Positions 8,948 to 18,151 are shown, numbered from the stretch's first letter. The stretch is 64,000 bases of DNA from Pseudoalteromonas espejiana DSM 9414 (GCF_002221525.1 NZ_CP011028.1:2739001-2803000), one strand, 5' to 3'. Notes: generated from the letters alone by a model not told the origin. Translations and numbers: made by a program.

Positions 8948-9862
8948 ATGACAAAAACATCTTCTATATCCCATAAGTATACAATTGTAATATGTACAAG
9001 AAATAGGGTTAAGTATCTATCAAAAACGATAGAACAGTTACTAACATTAATTAACCAATCTAATGAATCTAAACTATTAATAGTCGATAATAACTCAACA
9101 GATAACACGGCTTCATATATAAAGTTTATTAGTGATAAAAATGAAAAAATTGATTCTATAAATTGTACTGAGGTTGGTTTAGGCAATGCAAGAAATGCTG
9201 CTATAAGTCATTGTGACACAGAATGGATTGTCTACCTAGATGATGATGCTCTGGTAGCTGATGATTGGCTTATTCAACTTAATCGCATTGCAAGTTCTTA
9301 TCCGTTTGATGCTTTTGGGGGCTTATACACTCCTTGGTATGCCGAAGGAAAAAAAGTATGGTTTTATGATGAATTTGAAACCAACGTACACATGTTTCCA
9401 AAAGATGAGTCTGAAGGTATATTAAAAACTTCATATTTTTCTGGTGGTATTGCAGCTTACAAACTTTTACCTTTGAAGTCTGTTGGTGGCTTTCCTACTG
9501 ACATAGGTATGAGCAACAATAAAATTAGCTATGGTGAAGAAGTACATGCCCAAAGAAATTTAGCTATGGCTGGATATAAACTTGGGTTTAGTAAGCTATG
9601 GAAAATGATACATCTTACACCTTTGAAAAAACAGTCTATAGTATGGTCATGGAAAAAACAGTTTGCCTTGGGAAGAGATTTCTGGGAAATATACAATAAG
9701 AAAAAAGATTATGAAAACTTAAAGAGATATTCTATTCAAAAATTACATAAACTCTCTCCTTGCGAGGATTTTAAAAAGTTTAGAAGCTGTAATGCATGTG
9801 TTTATAAAATGGCAAGTATTTCATTTGTATTTGGATTATTTTTTGGCTACATAAGGAAATAA
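8948..9862 (+). CDS. Glycosyltransferase family 2
   Basis: A 304-residue GT-A glycosyltransferase. The N-terminal strand YTIVICTRNRVKYL (11-24) and IVDNNSTDNT (45-54) form the nucleotide-binding half. The metal-binding DxD is D98-D100 in VYLDDDALV. SYFSGGIAAYK near 160 and GEEVHAQ near 199 correspond to the acceptor-side acidic motif. There is no strong membrane anchor, although the last 20 residues are hydrophobic (ISFVFGLFFGYI) and could touch the membrane. It is the last plus-strand gene of the block and converges on the minus-strand glycosyltransferase gene with only 14 bp between stops. Confidence 0.85.
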   Translation: MTKTSSISHKYTIVICTRNRVKYLSKTIEQLLTLINQSNESKLLIVDNNSTDNTASYIKFISDKNEKIDSINCTEVGLGNARNAAISHCDTEWIVYLDDDALVADDWLIQLNRIASSYPFDAFGGLYTPWYAEGKKVWFYDEFETNVHMFPKDESEGILKTSYFSGGIAAYKLLPLKSVGGFPTDIGMSNNKISYGEEVHAQRNLAMAGYKLGFSKLWKMIHLTPLKKQSIVWSWKKQFALGRDFWEIYNKKKDYENLKRYSIQKLHKLSPCEDFKKFRSCNACVYKMASISFVFGLFFGYIRK

Positions 9863-9876
9863 TATATTAGTTAAAT

Positions 9877-11061
9877 TTAGAAATACTCTAATCTAGTTTT
9901 TGGCTGATAACTGCGAACATCAGCCGCCATACTTTCATGGTAAAGATCAGTTACAGTAATTACACATTGAACATCTTTAACTAAGTCAGTATTTAAAACA
10001 TCATACCCTAATACATTTACTGAATTATGTGAGGATATGCGCTTATATTTATCAATAACACACACGACTTCTATCCCACTTTTTACCATCTGCTGTTCAA
10101 TGTATCGGCTATAGCTATTCCAACCAACTAAAATTACTTTATTAAAATCATTCTTTTTACAAAGCCTTAGTATTCTAGAGTATCTTTTCCTAAACAAATA
10201 ATGAGCTCTAAACTCAGAGATAAATTCAAATGGATAAAGAAAAAAAGCCAAAATTTCATATTTATTGATATATATCAAGGATTCATCTGAAAACATTTTT
10301 TTAGGTAAAAGAATATTAAGCGCATATGCAGCCATAGCCTTAATGCTAAAATAATTTTCTAGTTTTTTAATAAGTGAGCAGGAGAAATCATAAGCTAGAC
10401 TGGTAGACACCTTACCTTCTTCAGAACCATCTACATGCCTTAAAGTTAGGGCTTCTTCTATAAATAAAACTTCATCACAGTTACTTAAAGCACGAATGGC
10501 AAAATCCCAATCTTGATGTCCTTTCAGGCTATCATTGAATCTTATAAGCTTTGCTAAATTACTTTTTATACAAATACAGCTAGATTGGATACCAGACTTT
10601 CCTCGATTACTAATGAAAGTATATTCAGCTACAGACTGATTCTTACAAATTCCTTTCACAGGCAAAGGTTGTTGAGCTTTGCCTGCTATGACATTTCGAT
10701 ATTGGTTATAAAAAAATTCACATCGAGGGTTATTTACATGTAATAACCTTATTTTATCGAGTTTATCTATTTCCCATTCATCATCAGAGTCCAAAAAGCA
10801 AATAAATTCAGCCTTAGCGTTATCAATACCTACGTTGCGCGCATATGCACCATTAACATTGTTTGGGTAAGATATCAGTCTAACATTTATCTCAGCATAG
10901 TTTTTTATTAAACACTTTATCTTTTTAGTATATTGCAGTTCAGAGCCATCATTTATGATTATTACCTCTTCAGGTTTATATGTTTGAGAAGCAACTGAAT
11001 TTAAGGCCCTCTCAAGCTCTAAAACCCTATTAAATACTGGAATCACAACAGAGAATAGCAT
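9877..11061 (-). CDS. Glycosyltransferase family 2 with C-terminal Rossmann-like domain
   Basis: A 394-residue protein. Residues 1-220 are a GT-A domain: FSVVIPVFNRV at 3-13, IIINDGSE near 34-41, and the metal-binding D91-S-D93-D94 in CFLDSDDEW. Residues from about 305 to the end look like a separate small Rossmann-type domain (KVILVGWNSYSRYIEQQM, then VVCVIDKYK and VQCVITVTD). This pattern resembles the N-terminal domain of PglD-like sugar acetyltransferases, which binds the nucleotide-sugar substrate. A comparable module starts the protein encoded at 12,218-13,426. The gene is 6 bp downstream of the two-part methyltransferase gene and is the last in the minus-strand block. The transferred sugar is unknown. 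Confidence 0.82.
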   Translation of the reverse strand: MLFSVVIPVFNRVLELERALNSVASQTYKPEEVIIINDGSELQYTKKIKCLIKNYAEINVRLISYPNNVNGAYARNVGIDNAKAEFICFLDSDDEWEIDKLDKIRLLHVNNPRCEFFYNQYRNVIAGKAQQPLPVKGICKNQSVAEYTFISNRGKSGIQSSCICIKSNLAKLIRFNDSLKGHQDWDFAIRALSNCDEVLFIEEALTLRHVDGSEEGKVSTSLAYDFSCSLIKKLENYFSIKAMAAYALNILLPKKMFSDESLIYINKYEILAFFLYPFEFISEFRAHYLFRKRYSRILRLCKKNDFNKVILVGWNSYSRYIEQQMVKSGIEVVCVIDKYKRISSHNSVNVLGYDVLNTDLVKDVQCVITVTDLYHESMAADVRSYQPKTRLEYF

Positions 11062-11067
11062 ACTTAC

Positions 11068-12210
11068 CTATGATTCCATTTTTCGACCAAGTAATAAAGA
11101 GAATACTCCACTATTACCTCTTTCTATTTTTCCGGTCTTGTTATCAAGCTGCATAAACTCATCGATAACTTCAAAGCCACAAGATGAAACAAGGCCACAG
11201 ATTTCTTCGCTTGTGTAATGCTTTACATGGAAAGGAAACGTATGCTTATCAAAAGGCATGTATGTCTCATTGGGTGTTGAAACAATTAGTAGCCCACCAG
11301 GCCTTAAAAGTTGAAAGTATCTATTTAATAACCATTTATCAAAAGTGATATGTTCAATTGTTTCAAAAGATACAATTACATCAAAACTTTCATTGTCTAC
11401 TTCTGACCACGTTTTGACATCTTCACATAAATACTTAATTTTCTCATGCTGATAATATTCTTTTGCATAGTCAATAGCTCCAGAATCTACATCTACAGAT
11501 GTTACACTTGCATCTAGCGAGTTTGCCAAAATCCAAGAGCCGTAACCGATTCCACATGCTAAATCAAGAATATTTAGCATTGCATTTTTTTTAAGCAACA
11601 ACTTGTTCTTCAGAAAGTCAGCTGCAAATTCATATCTATTGAGGTGGTCAGGTCTAATATTATCCAATGAGGTTGATATTTGACGCTCACCTTTATTCAT
11701 TGTTTTATTAGCAATAGCGTTCAAGCAGCCAGCATTAGAAGTAACTTGCACATCAGTAAAGCCAACCCTCTCTAACAAAAACTTCAATCTTGCTTTAGAA
11801 TAGCAAGAGTGAAAGCTATCCAACAATTTGTTGTCATAATTTTCTAGCATAGGATTAGTGTTAGGCTGCTCTCCAAAAATCCCTTTAATGCTGCTACTTG
11901 CTGCAGAATGTGGATTACGGATTTCGGCTTCCTTCCAAGTAGCCTCCAGCCATAAGCTGACTACATAATCAAAATCAGGGACATTTAACTCTAAAGTACC
12001 ACCAATATTCAGTGCATTATGGAGATCATTTAGACACGAATCAGCTTCCATGTTAGTTAAATATTGTAAATGATTATCACTTATTACTCTCCCACAATTT
12101 GAGATATTTTTCGACACATGCCATGCTAGTGTTGTGAACAATTCAGTAGATTCATTTTTTATAATTGTAACCTTATTTCTTGAAGCATATTGTATAGTGA
12201 TTGAATTCAT
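11068..12210 (-). CDS. Two-part SAM methyltransferase
   Basis: A 380-residue protein whose C-terminal half (about 195-380) is a canonical class I methyltransferase: motif I ILDLACGIGYGSWIL at 214-228, VTSVDVDSGAI near 236-246, and FDVIVSFETIEHI further on. The N-terminal part (1-165) looks like a second, degenerate methyltransferase-like half. NALNIGGTLELNVPDFD near 66-81 resembles the post-motif-IV strand of Methyltransf_11, but I see no glycine-rich SAM loop, so it is probably non-catalytic. The gene lies 7 bp downstream of the capsule-type transferase gene and 6 bp upstream of the GT2 gene, indicating an operon. The substrate is probably a sugar of the same glycan. Confidence 0.75.
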   Translation of the reverse strand: MNSITIQYASRNKVTIIKNESTELFTTLAWHVSKNISNCGRVISDNHLQYLTNMEADSCLNDLHNALNIGGTLELNVPDFDYVVSLWLEATWKEAEIRNPHSAASSSIKGIFGEQPNTNPMLENYDNKLLDSFHSCYSKARLKFLLERVGFTDVQVTSNAGCLNAIANKTMNKGERQISTSLDNIRPDHLNRYEFAADFLKNKLLLKKNAMLNILDLACGIGYGSWILANSLDASVTSVDVDSGAIDYAKEYYQHEKIKYLCEDVKTWSEVDNESFDVIVSFETIEHITFDKWLLNRYFQLLRPGGLLIVSTPNETYMPFDKHTFPFHVKHYTSEEICGLVSSCGFEVIDEFMQLDNKTGKIERGNSGVFSLLLGRKMES

Positions 12211-12217
12211 TTTTAGC

Positions 12218-13426
12218 TCAACGTATTTCAGTAAAATTTGTAAACCTATCTAAATACTCAGCAGTGAATCGAGCATCTTTTATGTTTTTTTGTCTGCTTA
12301 GCATAGCAGCTACAACATCCTCCATCGTTGCAGATTTATGATTTAATAAACACTCGCCCTCAACAATTACCTTCTTTCCAAAAAGCACTGCTTCGAATAA
12401 GACCCCTGAGTTAATTCCATGTACAAAAGAAGAGTTTACGATTAATTCCTTTGTATCTAAATTAGAAAGGGTTCCATGGTTAAAACGATACTTATTTTTA
12501 TACATATCTCTTGGGTGAGCTTTAAAAATCAATTTTTTTTGTGGATAAAGCTTTTCTATAAAATCTATAAATTCTTGCATTCCTGATTTAAATCTAGAGT
12601 AATTTTGTAGGTTAGAGTCTGACTCGATTTGCAATGGCACAAAAACATAGTCTTCATTATTGCCTTTATAACCCTTAAAAAAATGTTCACGCACAGTTTT
12701 CATAACTTTATAATCATGCTTATCAACCCAACTTAAATCATCATTTAATAATTGTGAGTTATAGTTAACGCCTCTTTTATCAAAATAGTAATTTTCATGT
12801 TGAGGAAAGTGACCGCATTCTGAATATGTAACCAATAAGCCTAGGCTGCTAATTTTAGACTTTAAACTTAAAAAATGAGGAGTTTCACCATTCCATAGAA
12901 TAATAGCCTTAGCACTTTTTAATTCTTCTTCAGAAACGTACTCCATTGGATGCCTTGAAACTAAATGCACACCCTGAATATTTAACCATTGATAAAAGTT
13001 TCCCAGCCACTTTGTTAAAGGAAATTTAGAACCAACTGAAAAAAACAAAGCATAATCAGATGTAATTTTTCTCTCATGATTAAAACAATGTGTTTTGTTA
13101 TTGAAAACCTGAACATCATTAGAAACATCTATAAAACTCACAAGAGTATTAAAGTGTGCATTAAATTTATCTATTAACTGAATCTGATAAACGTCAGATC
13201 CTAAAACTATATTTTTTGAAAGGTTGGAATCAAACTGCTCAAAACCTAAAACAGAAACACCATACTGTTTATCATGACGATGAGGTGTATTGAGGTCTAA
13301 AATTACATGTGGGCGAGGTAACGTCGTATTTTCTAATAACTTTAAAAAACACTCAGTAAACCCTCCAGTACCTACAAGTACATAGCTATCTGGAAGGTCA
13401 TTAATACTAATTGATGTTAAGTACAT
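12218..13426 (-). CDS. Capsule polysaccharide biosynthesis-like transferase with N-terminal Rossmann domain
   Basis: A 402-residue protein. Residues 14-105 form a small Rossmann-type module (SYVLVGTGGFTECFLKLLE, HVILDLN, KNIVLGSD) like that of PglD and like the C-terminal domain of the GT2 encoded at 9,877-11,061. Residues from about 255 resemble the capsule-synthesis family of KpsS/KpsC/LipB: VFVPLQIESDSN, LIFKAHPRD (299-307), then VHGINSGVLFEAVLFGKKVIV (335-355). In that family the KAHPRD and the NSG/E motifs line the CMP-Kdo donor site, so a glycosyltransferase using a CMP-sugar is possible. Its ATG overlaps the glf stop (TGATG), with AAGGAG upstream. The donor is inference. Confidence 0.65.
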   Translation of the reverse strand: MYLTSISINDLPDSYVLVGTGGFTECFLKLLENTTLPRPHVILDLNTPHRHDKQYGVSVLGFEQFDSNLSKNIVLGSDVYQIQLIDKFNAHFNTLVSFIDVSNDVQVFNNKTHCFNHERKITSDYALFFSVGSKFPLTKWLGNFYQWLNIQGVHLVSRHPMEYVSEEELKSAKAIILWNGETPHFLSLKSKISSLGLLVTYSECGHFPQHENYYFDKRGVNYNSQLLNDDLSWVDKHDYKVMKTVREHFFKGYKGNNEDYVFVPLQIESDSNLQNYSRFKSGMQEFIDFIEKLYPQKKLIFKAHPRDMYKNKYRFNHGTLSNLDTKELIVNSSFVHGINSGVLFEAVLFGKKVIVEGECLLNHKSATMEDVVAAMLSRQKNIKDARFTAEYLDRFTNFTEIR

Positions 13427-14622
13427 CAGAGCTTCTCCTTCAGTATGCTAAATGTATCTAGAGAGTTCTTTACCGCATCATCCATATTAAAATATTTGTA
13501 CTGAGCTAAGCGCCCTACTAACGTTAAATTTTTATACTTTTTTAATTTTTTCAAATACTTTTTATGCAAAAGCTCATTTTCGTCATTAAAAATAGGGTAA
13601 TAAGGAATATTTTTACTAGGATTTTCTCTGCTATAGTCTTGCGGGTATTCTTTGACAATTGTGCTGCCAACGCTCAGATTCGTTTGCTCTTCTGGCATTA
13701 TATGCTTAAATTCAGTTATTCTGGTAAACGCCTCGTCATTAGGGTAGTTTACGGTAGTAGTTGGTTGAAATTTTTCACAACTATGATGTTCAAACTTAAA
13801 TTTGAGAGAGCGATAAGGAAGCTCCCCTAAAGTAAAATCAAAAAGCTCATCTAACATTCCAGTATAAATAATTGGGTCATTAAAGGGCTTACCATCAAAT
13901 ATAATAGTATTTTCACTAAATTTTAGCGAGAGAAGGTTTGTAGCATCTACACTGTTATCTACTTTAATATTTCCATGTGCCAATAGGTTTTCAACTAATC
14001 CAGTATAACCATTTGAAGGGACTGCTTGGTATTTATCGTGAAAGTACCTATTATCTCTTGAAATTACAACAGGCACTCTTGCTGTTACTTCTGGAGAGAT
14101 TTCGTCAGGATTACAGCCCCATTGTTTACATGTATAATTTAAAAATAGCTTGTTATATATAAATTCAGATAGTTTTTTTAATTCTAAGTCATCTGTCCTT
14201 AATAACTCTAAAATTGGTACTTTTGCTCCAAACTCATACCTTTCTAGCAAACGGCTAATAAGCTCTTTAGCGTGACTTTCTGGAAAGAAGGCATCTATTG
14301 AGTTTAGGTTAAATGGAACGGGAGCTAATTTTCCATCAATAAAACCTAGAACTTGATGCTCATATGGGTGCCATTCAGTAAATTTATTTAAGTAGCTCCA
14401 AACATCTTCATGGCTAGTATGAAATAAATGTGGTCCATATTGGTGAATTCTAATGCCATTTCCATCTAATTTATCGTAACAATTCCCACCAATATGAGCT
14501 CTTTTTTCAAGAACTAAAACACGAAACCCTTTTTGTGAAGCGAACCTTTCAGCCATTACAGCACCAGAAAAGCCAGCGCCAATAACTAATACATCATACT
14601 CTCTGCCTTTCCAACTAAACAT
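13426..14622 (-). CDS. glf: UDP-galactopyranose mutase
   Basis: Flavoenzyme converting UDP-galactopyranose to UDP-galactofuranose, the donor for furanose galactose in surface glycans. The product is about 398 residues from the ATG at 14,622, with an in-frame GTG three codons earlier as an alternative. The FAD dinucleotide-binding motif is VIGAGFSG (G15-x-G17-x-x-G20), followed by EKRAHIGGNCYD. HQYGPHLFHT and the conserved active-site tryptophan region WHPYEHQVLG are visible, as are the NYTCKQWG segment and the late GRLAQYKYFNMDDA motif typical of Glf. It overlaps the upstream GT2 stop by 8 bp and the downstream transferase gene by 1 bp, so translation is coupled. Its presence predicts that the glycan made here contains galactofuranose or a related furanose. 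Confidence 0.93.
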   Translation of the reverse strand: MFSWKGREYDVLVIGAGFSGAVMAERFASQKGFRVLVLEKRAHIGGNCYDKLDGNGIRIHQYGPHLFHTSHEDVWSYLNKFTEWHPYEHQVLGFIDGKLAPVPFNLNSIDAFFPESHAKELISRLLERYEFGAKVPILELLRTDDLELKKLSEFIYNKLFLNYTCKQWGCNPDEISPEVTARVPVVISRDNRYFHDKYQAVPSNGYTGLVENLLAHGNIKVDNSVDATNLLSLKFSENTIIFDGKPFNDPIIYTGMLDELFDFTLGELPYRSLKFKFEHHSCEKFQPTTTVNYPNDEAFTRITEFKHIMPEEQTNLSVGSTIVKEYPQDYSRENPSKNIPYYPIFNDENELLHKKYLKKLKKYKNLTLVGRLAQYKYFNMDDAVKNSLDTFSILKEKL

Positions 14623-15583
14623 TACTATCACACATCAGTTCGGGGAATAATTTTTGTAAAACTAGTTCAGGATACTCTCTGTTAGCGAAAGCAAAAATAT
14701 GTCTTTCATCAAAAAATATTGCTTGCTGACCTACTGGTCCTACATATTTTTGAAAACACACAAAATCATGAAGCTTTAAAAAATACAACGCTGCTGCAAA
14801 CTGATGATGTGCAATACCTTTATCAATTACTTCTTGAGCAACTCCAAATTTCCTCGCGTTTTTGACGGCTAAGATTTGATCATTCATAGATTGAACCCTT
14901 CTCTCTGGGTTTCTTCTTGTTTGACCACCAAAACTTTGATTGTGAATTCTATATCGCCCATAAACTTCATCTATAAAATCTACTGAGCCACCGATATATA
15001 GTACGTTTAATATATGCCATGGATAATCTAAGATAATTTTACAGCTCTCTTCAATAGCATTTAACAAGCTTCCATGCCGGCGGAAAATAATTGAGCTTGC
15101 ATTTGCAAAACAACCAAACTTTATGAAGTGCTCTACCGTCGCACGTTGAGGCACGTATTTAGCATTGTAAAAGCCTTTTGAATATAAGCCTAATGTATCA
15201 CCAGTATCTGAATCAAATACCTCAGCTTCATGGTATGCCAATGCACATGAAGTGTTATCATCCATATAGTCAACTAATCCTTGTAGTTTTCCTGGTAATG
15301 CAACATCGTCACCATCTAGGTAAGCTATATATTCACCAGTTACAAGTTGAAGTAGCTCTTTTTGAGTTTTTGCTAACCCCAAATTTGAGCTATTTTTTAT
15401 GACTTTTAAGTTTGTGTATTCTTTAGAATGCTTTTCTAATAGTCCCCATGTCCCATCACTTGAACAGTCATCTATACAAATAACTTCAAATGAAAATGAA
15501 GTAACCTGTTCTAGCACTCCGAACAAACACTCACTTATATATTTTTCAAGATTATACGCAGGTATAATAACACTTAATTTCAA
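14615..15583 (-). CDS. Glycosyltransferase family 2
   Basis: GT-A glycosyltransferase. The start is set at the TTG at 15,583 (MKLSVIIPAYN), a typical GT2 beginning with GGAG nine bases upstream. An in-frame TTG five codons earlier overlaps that ribosome-binding site and is less likely. The product is 322 residues. SVIIPAYNLEKY, VICIDDCSSDGT and the DxD-type AYLDGDDVA are all present in the first 100 residues. The C-terminal part (QIFAVKNARK onwards in predicted helices) is not recognised. It is the first gene of the minus-strand block and overlaps glf. About 170 AT-rich bases separate it from maf, with room for its own promoter. Confidence 0.85.
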   Translation of the reverse strand: MKLSVIIPAYNLEKYISECLFGVLEQVTSFSFEVICIDDCSSDGTWGLLEKHSKEYTNLKVIKNSSNLGLAKTQKELLQLVTGEYIAYLDGDDVALPGKLQGLVDYMDDNTSCALAYHEAEVFDSDTGDTLGLYSKGFYNAKYVPQRATVEHFIKFGCFANASSIIFRRHGSLLNAIEESCKIILDYPWHILNVLYIGGSVDFIDEVYGRYRIHNQSFGGQTRRNPERRVQSMNDQILAVKNARKFGVAQEVIDKGIAHHQFAAALYFLKLHDFVCFQKYVGPVGQQAIFFDERHIFAFANREYPELVLQKLFPELMCDSNV

Positions 15584-15750
15584 AAAGCTATTCTCCAATA
15601 AACCTTACCATTATAAGCTTTAAATTTAAAAAATTTACTTGATAAAAAATAGCAAGGTATGACTTAAAAGATAAAAATATCTTTATGATTACTATAGTAA
15701 AGTTATCAACATTTCAAAAGGCATATTAATAATATCAGATTTTCACTGAT

Positions 15751-17847
15751 TTATTTCCTCATATGATCATAAAAAGCCCAGTCACACTTCGCCATAGGTT
15801 CAGTCTTTAAATGCTCAATGATTTCGGATAAATACGCTTTCCAAAGCTCATTAACTTGCGCATATACACCTAGGCAATCAACTTCACTTTTGTACTTATA
15901 CAATACAGTAACCATCGGGCAGTGATAATAAAGTAAACTACCTTTAAATATTTGAAAAATATGGCTGTATATGCTTCCTCTAAAAGAGTAAAGATATCTC
16001 TGTTGTCTTTTAATTAATTCGTTAGCTTCTTCGATTGTTGAAAAATCAGATTTTGCCAACCCAAGAAGCTCTTCCCCAACTTCTATGGCTTTATCGATAA
16101 GTACATCACTCTCTTTAATATTTTTTATAGGCAGTAACTTAAATTTTTCCTTGATTTCATTGATGTACTTCTCTTTCTCCAAATCACCGTGTAGCTCCAT
16201 AAGATCTTCGACATATGTTTCATTAGCTCCTTTGATAACAGCTCCATTACCAACATTGTATATGGAAGCACCTGGTTTATACTCTATAAGATCTTCGAGT
16301 TGCTTCACTGAAGTAGCGTAAATGCTGTTACTGTTAACTGTTTTATTAAAGTTACCTGGAAGAACATGTTCACCTACTTTTGTTGGAAAGTATCTAAACT
16401 CAGTCTTTTTTTCGTAATTGTAGATACTGTATTTCGAATGATGCTCAGTTTCTACAACACCATTATCAACACCAAAGAGATATATATCTTTGAAGCCAAA
16501 GCATAAGGCAAAAGATAGTCCTGCATTTGCAACATTTGGATTCGAAAATGGAGCCGTCATATAGCTACCTAATCCATGTAATGCTAGCATTATATTTATA
16601 AAATCAGTTGCAGCCTCATTCCCTTTCAATGCAAGACCAGCCCATTTATACAAATCGACTGTATCAGGGTATACAGTATTCAGTGCCAATAAGTTTAGTT
16701 CTTTGAAAACATTTAAACTAGCCATATCAAGTACAGCTTGATAGTTTCTATATGGGCGTTCAACTAATATATGAAAATCAGCTTTAATACCCATACTGGT
16801 TAATGAGCCAAGAGCCGTACCACAGGCAAAAATAATTGCCTTCTTATGATTGTTTTTTAAAAACTCTTCTGCTTCATCAAGTGAAGGTCCATTACCTACA
16901 ATAAACACGGGGATTTTTTTTAATGAATCAATTTTTGTTGCTTGAGCATCAAAGAATGATGTATTTTTTTTCAATAACTGAAATGAATGCGCTAAACCAG
17001 TAATTGCGTCGTTGTAGAAACCGAATCCAAATTGGAAGCGGAAATAATCTGAATAAAACTTCGCCATTAAAGCTGATAAAGTTTCATCCTTGTAATGTTG
17101 GAAACAAAAACTACGTACGATAGAATACGCACCAACATCTTCGACAATTGAATTTAAATCATTTATTAGCTCTTGTTCTGTAGAGCCTATATGCAAAAAC
17201 AAACAATTTCGATTTTCATCAACTTTTTGAATAATAGAAAACCAATCTATGCAATAAAGGCTAGCATAAAAGACTTCAAAATCAGGCTCTACAATGAACA
17301 TATAATCAAACGTCGTATGCTCCATTAGCAACTCAATTTGATAACCTAAACCAAGCCCAAATAGTAATGCTGTTGGAAATGTACTCGGTAAACTTTCCAA
17401 TAATTCAGGCTCGCCTTCAACCTTCATCTCGTGCATAAGCTTTCCTAAGCTTTGCATATATCTAATATGCAACCTCAAGTCTGTATTATTTGGGTTGTAC
17501 TTAGTGTACTCAGTCAAAGTAAAAACTGGATTCTTTATTTCTTCTGACACCTGCTTCCGAACCTGCTCGATTGGGTCATCCCCATACAAAGGAGCTTCTT
17601 TATCCCGCGGCACAAAATTGCCGTGTCCAGACTTGGTGACATGAATACAAAAATCTTCGCGAGGTTGAAACTCTTGAAGAGCTTTAAAAACGTCTGGGTA
17701 ATAATGTTCAAATGCAGCTAAGTTTTTTGTAAAGCGCTCATTCGCCTCTATAGCAAATTGCTGTTCTCTCAACTCATGGGCTTGCGCCTCAGAAAGCTTT
17801 TGTTCTATATCGTTTATTTGCTCTTGAAAATTCGGAGGAAGAGTCAT
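15751..17847 (-). CDS. maf: Maf-type motility accessory factor / flagellin nonulosonic acid glycosyltransferase
   Basis: A DUF115 (MAF_flag10) protein of 698 residues from the ATG at 17,847; a TTG 11 codons upstream overlaps the preceding gene. The N-terminal 300 residues are the Maf N-terminal domain (LLFGLGLGYQIELL near 161-174, then IVEPDFEVF). The central domain starts with VFIVGNGPSLDEAEEFL around 314-330, the sialyltransferase-like nucleotide loop, and continues with HILVERPYRN and FKDIYLFGVDNG. Maf proteins transfer pseudaminic or legionaminic acid to serine and threonine of flagellin before export. It directly follows flaG-fliD-fliS-fliT, with the flagellins upstream and pseG-pseI about 14 kb away in the same window. 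Its AAGTAGG ribosome-binding site overlaps the stop of the fliT-like gene, indicating coupling. Confidence 0.88.
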   Translation of the reverse strand: MTLPPNFQEQINDIEQKLSEAQAHELREQQFAIEANERFTKNLAAFEHYYPDVFKALQEFQPREDFCIHVTKSGHGNFVPRDKEAPLYGDDPIEQVRKQVSEEIKNPVFTLTEYTKYNPNNTDLRLHIRYMQSLGKLMHEMKVEGEPELLESLPSTFPTALLFGLGLGYQIELLMEHTTFDYMFIVEPDFEVFYASLYCIDWFSIIQKVDENRNCLFLHIGSTEQELINDLNSIVEDVGAYSIVRSFCFQHYKDETLSALMAKFYSDYFRFQFGFGFYNDAITGLAHSFQLLKKNTSFFDAQATKIDSLKKIPVFIVGNGPSLDEAEEFLKNNHKKAIIFACGTALGSLTSMGIKADFHILVERPYRNYQAVLDMASLNVFKELNLLALNTVYPDTVDLYKWAGLALKGNEAATDFINIMLALHGLGSYMTAPFSNPNVANAGLSFALCFGFKDIYLFGVDNGVVETEHHSKYSIYNYEKKTEFRYFPTKVGEHVLPGNFNKTVNSNSIYATSVKQLEDLIEYKPGASIYNVGNGAVIKGANETYVEDLMELHGDLEKEKYINEIKEKFKLLPIKNIKESDVLIDKAIEVGEELLGLAKSDFSTIEEANELIKRQQRYLYSFRGSIYSHIFQIFKGSLLYYHCPMVTVLYKYKSEVDCLGVYAQVNELWKAYLSEIIEHLKTEPMAKCDWAFYDHMRK

Positions 17848-17854
17848 TGATAGC

Positions 17855-18151
17855 CTACTTAAGCTGGTTATATAATCCAACTTTCTTTTTGTTTTTCATT
17901 AGATTAGAAAGGTTACTTTTACTTGAGTCTTTTGCGCCTTGAAGCTGTTGACACAGTGTAATAAGTTGTTGGTTCATCTCTTGTAATCGCACTTGCTCTA
18001 GCTGATTAAGTTTATGAGGCTGACTAAATACATCTTTTAATGAATTAAGAAAAAGCTCAAGCTGAGCCGTTGACTTTTCTATTTTCTGTTCAGTTACTTG
18101 TCGCTTTAATAAATTTAATTGGCCTTCTAATTGCTCTAGCTTAGCTTGCAT
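17855..18151 (-). CDS. Small FliT/FlaI-like flagellar protein
   Basis: A 98-residue, coiled-coil-prone protein from the ATG at 18,151 (MQAKLEQLEGQLNLLKRQV), chosen because it overlaps the fliS stop by only 11 bp, the usual spacing in flaG-fliD-flaI-fliS type operons. The longer reading starting at 18,202 would sit deep inside fliS. There are no transmembrane segments and many K, Q and L residues. Position between fliS and maf matches the FliT/FlaI slot, where the protein is a FliD export chaperone in enterics. Sequence similarity to FliT is not obvious by eye, so the call rests mainly on position and size. Confidence 0.6.
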   Translation of the reverse strand: MQAKLEQLEGQLNLLKRQVTEQKIEKSTAQLELFLNSLKDVFSQPHKLNQLEQVRLQEMNQQLITLCQQLQGAKDSSKSNLSNLMKNKKKVGLYNQLK

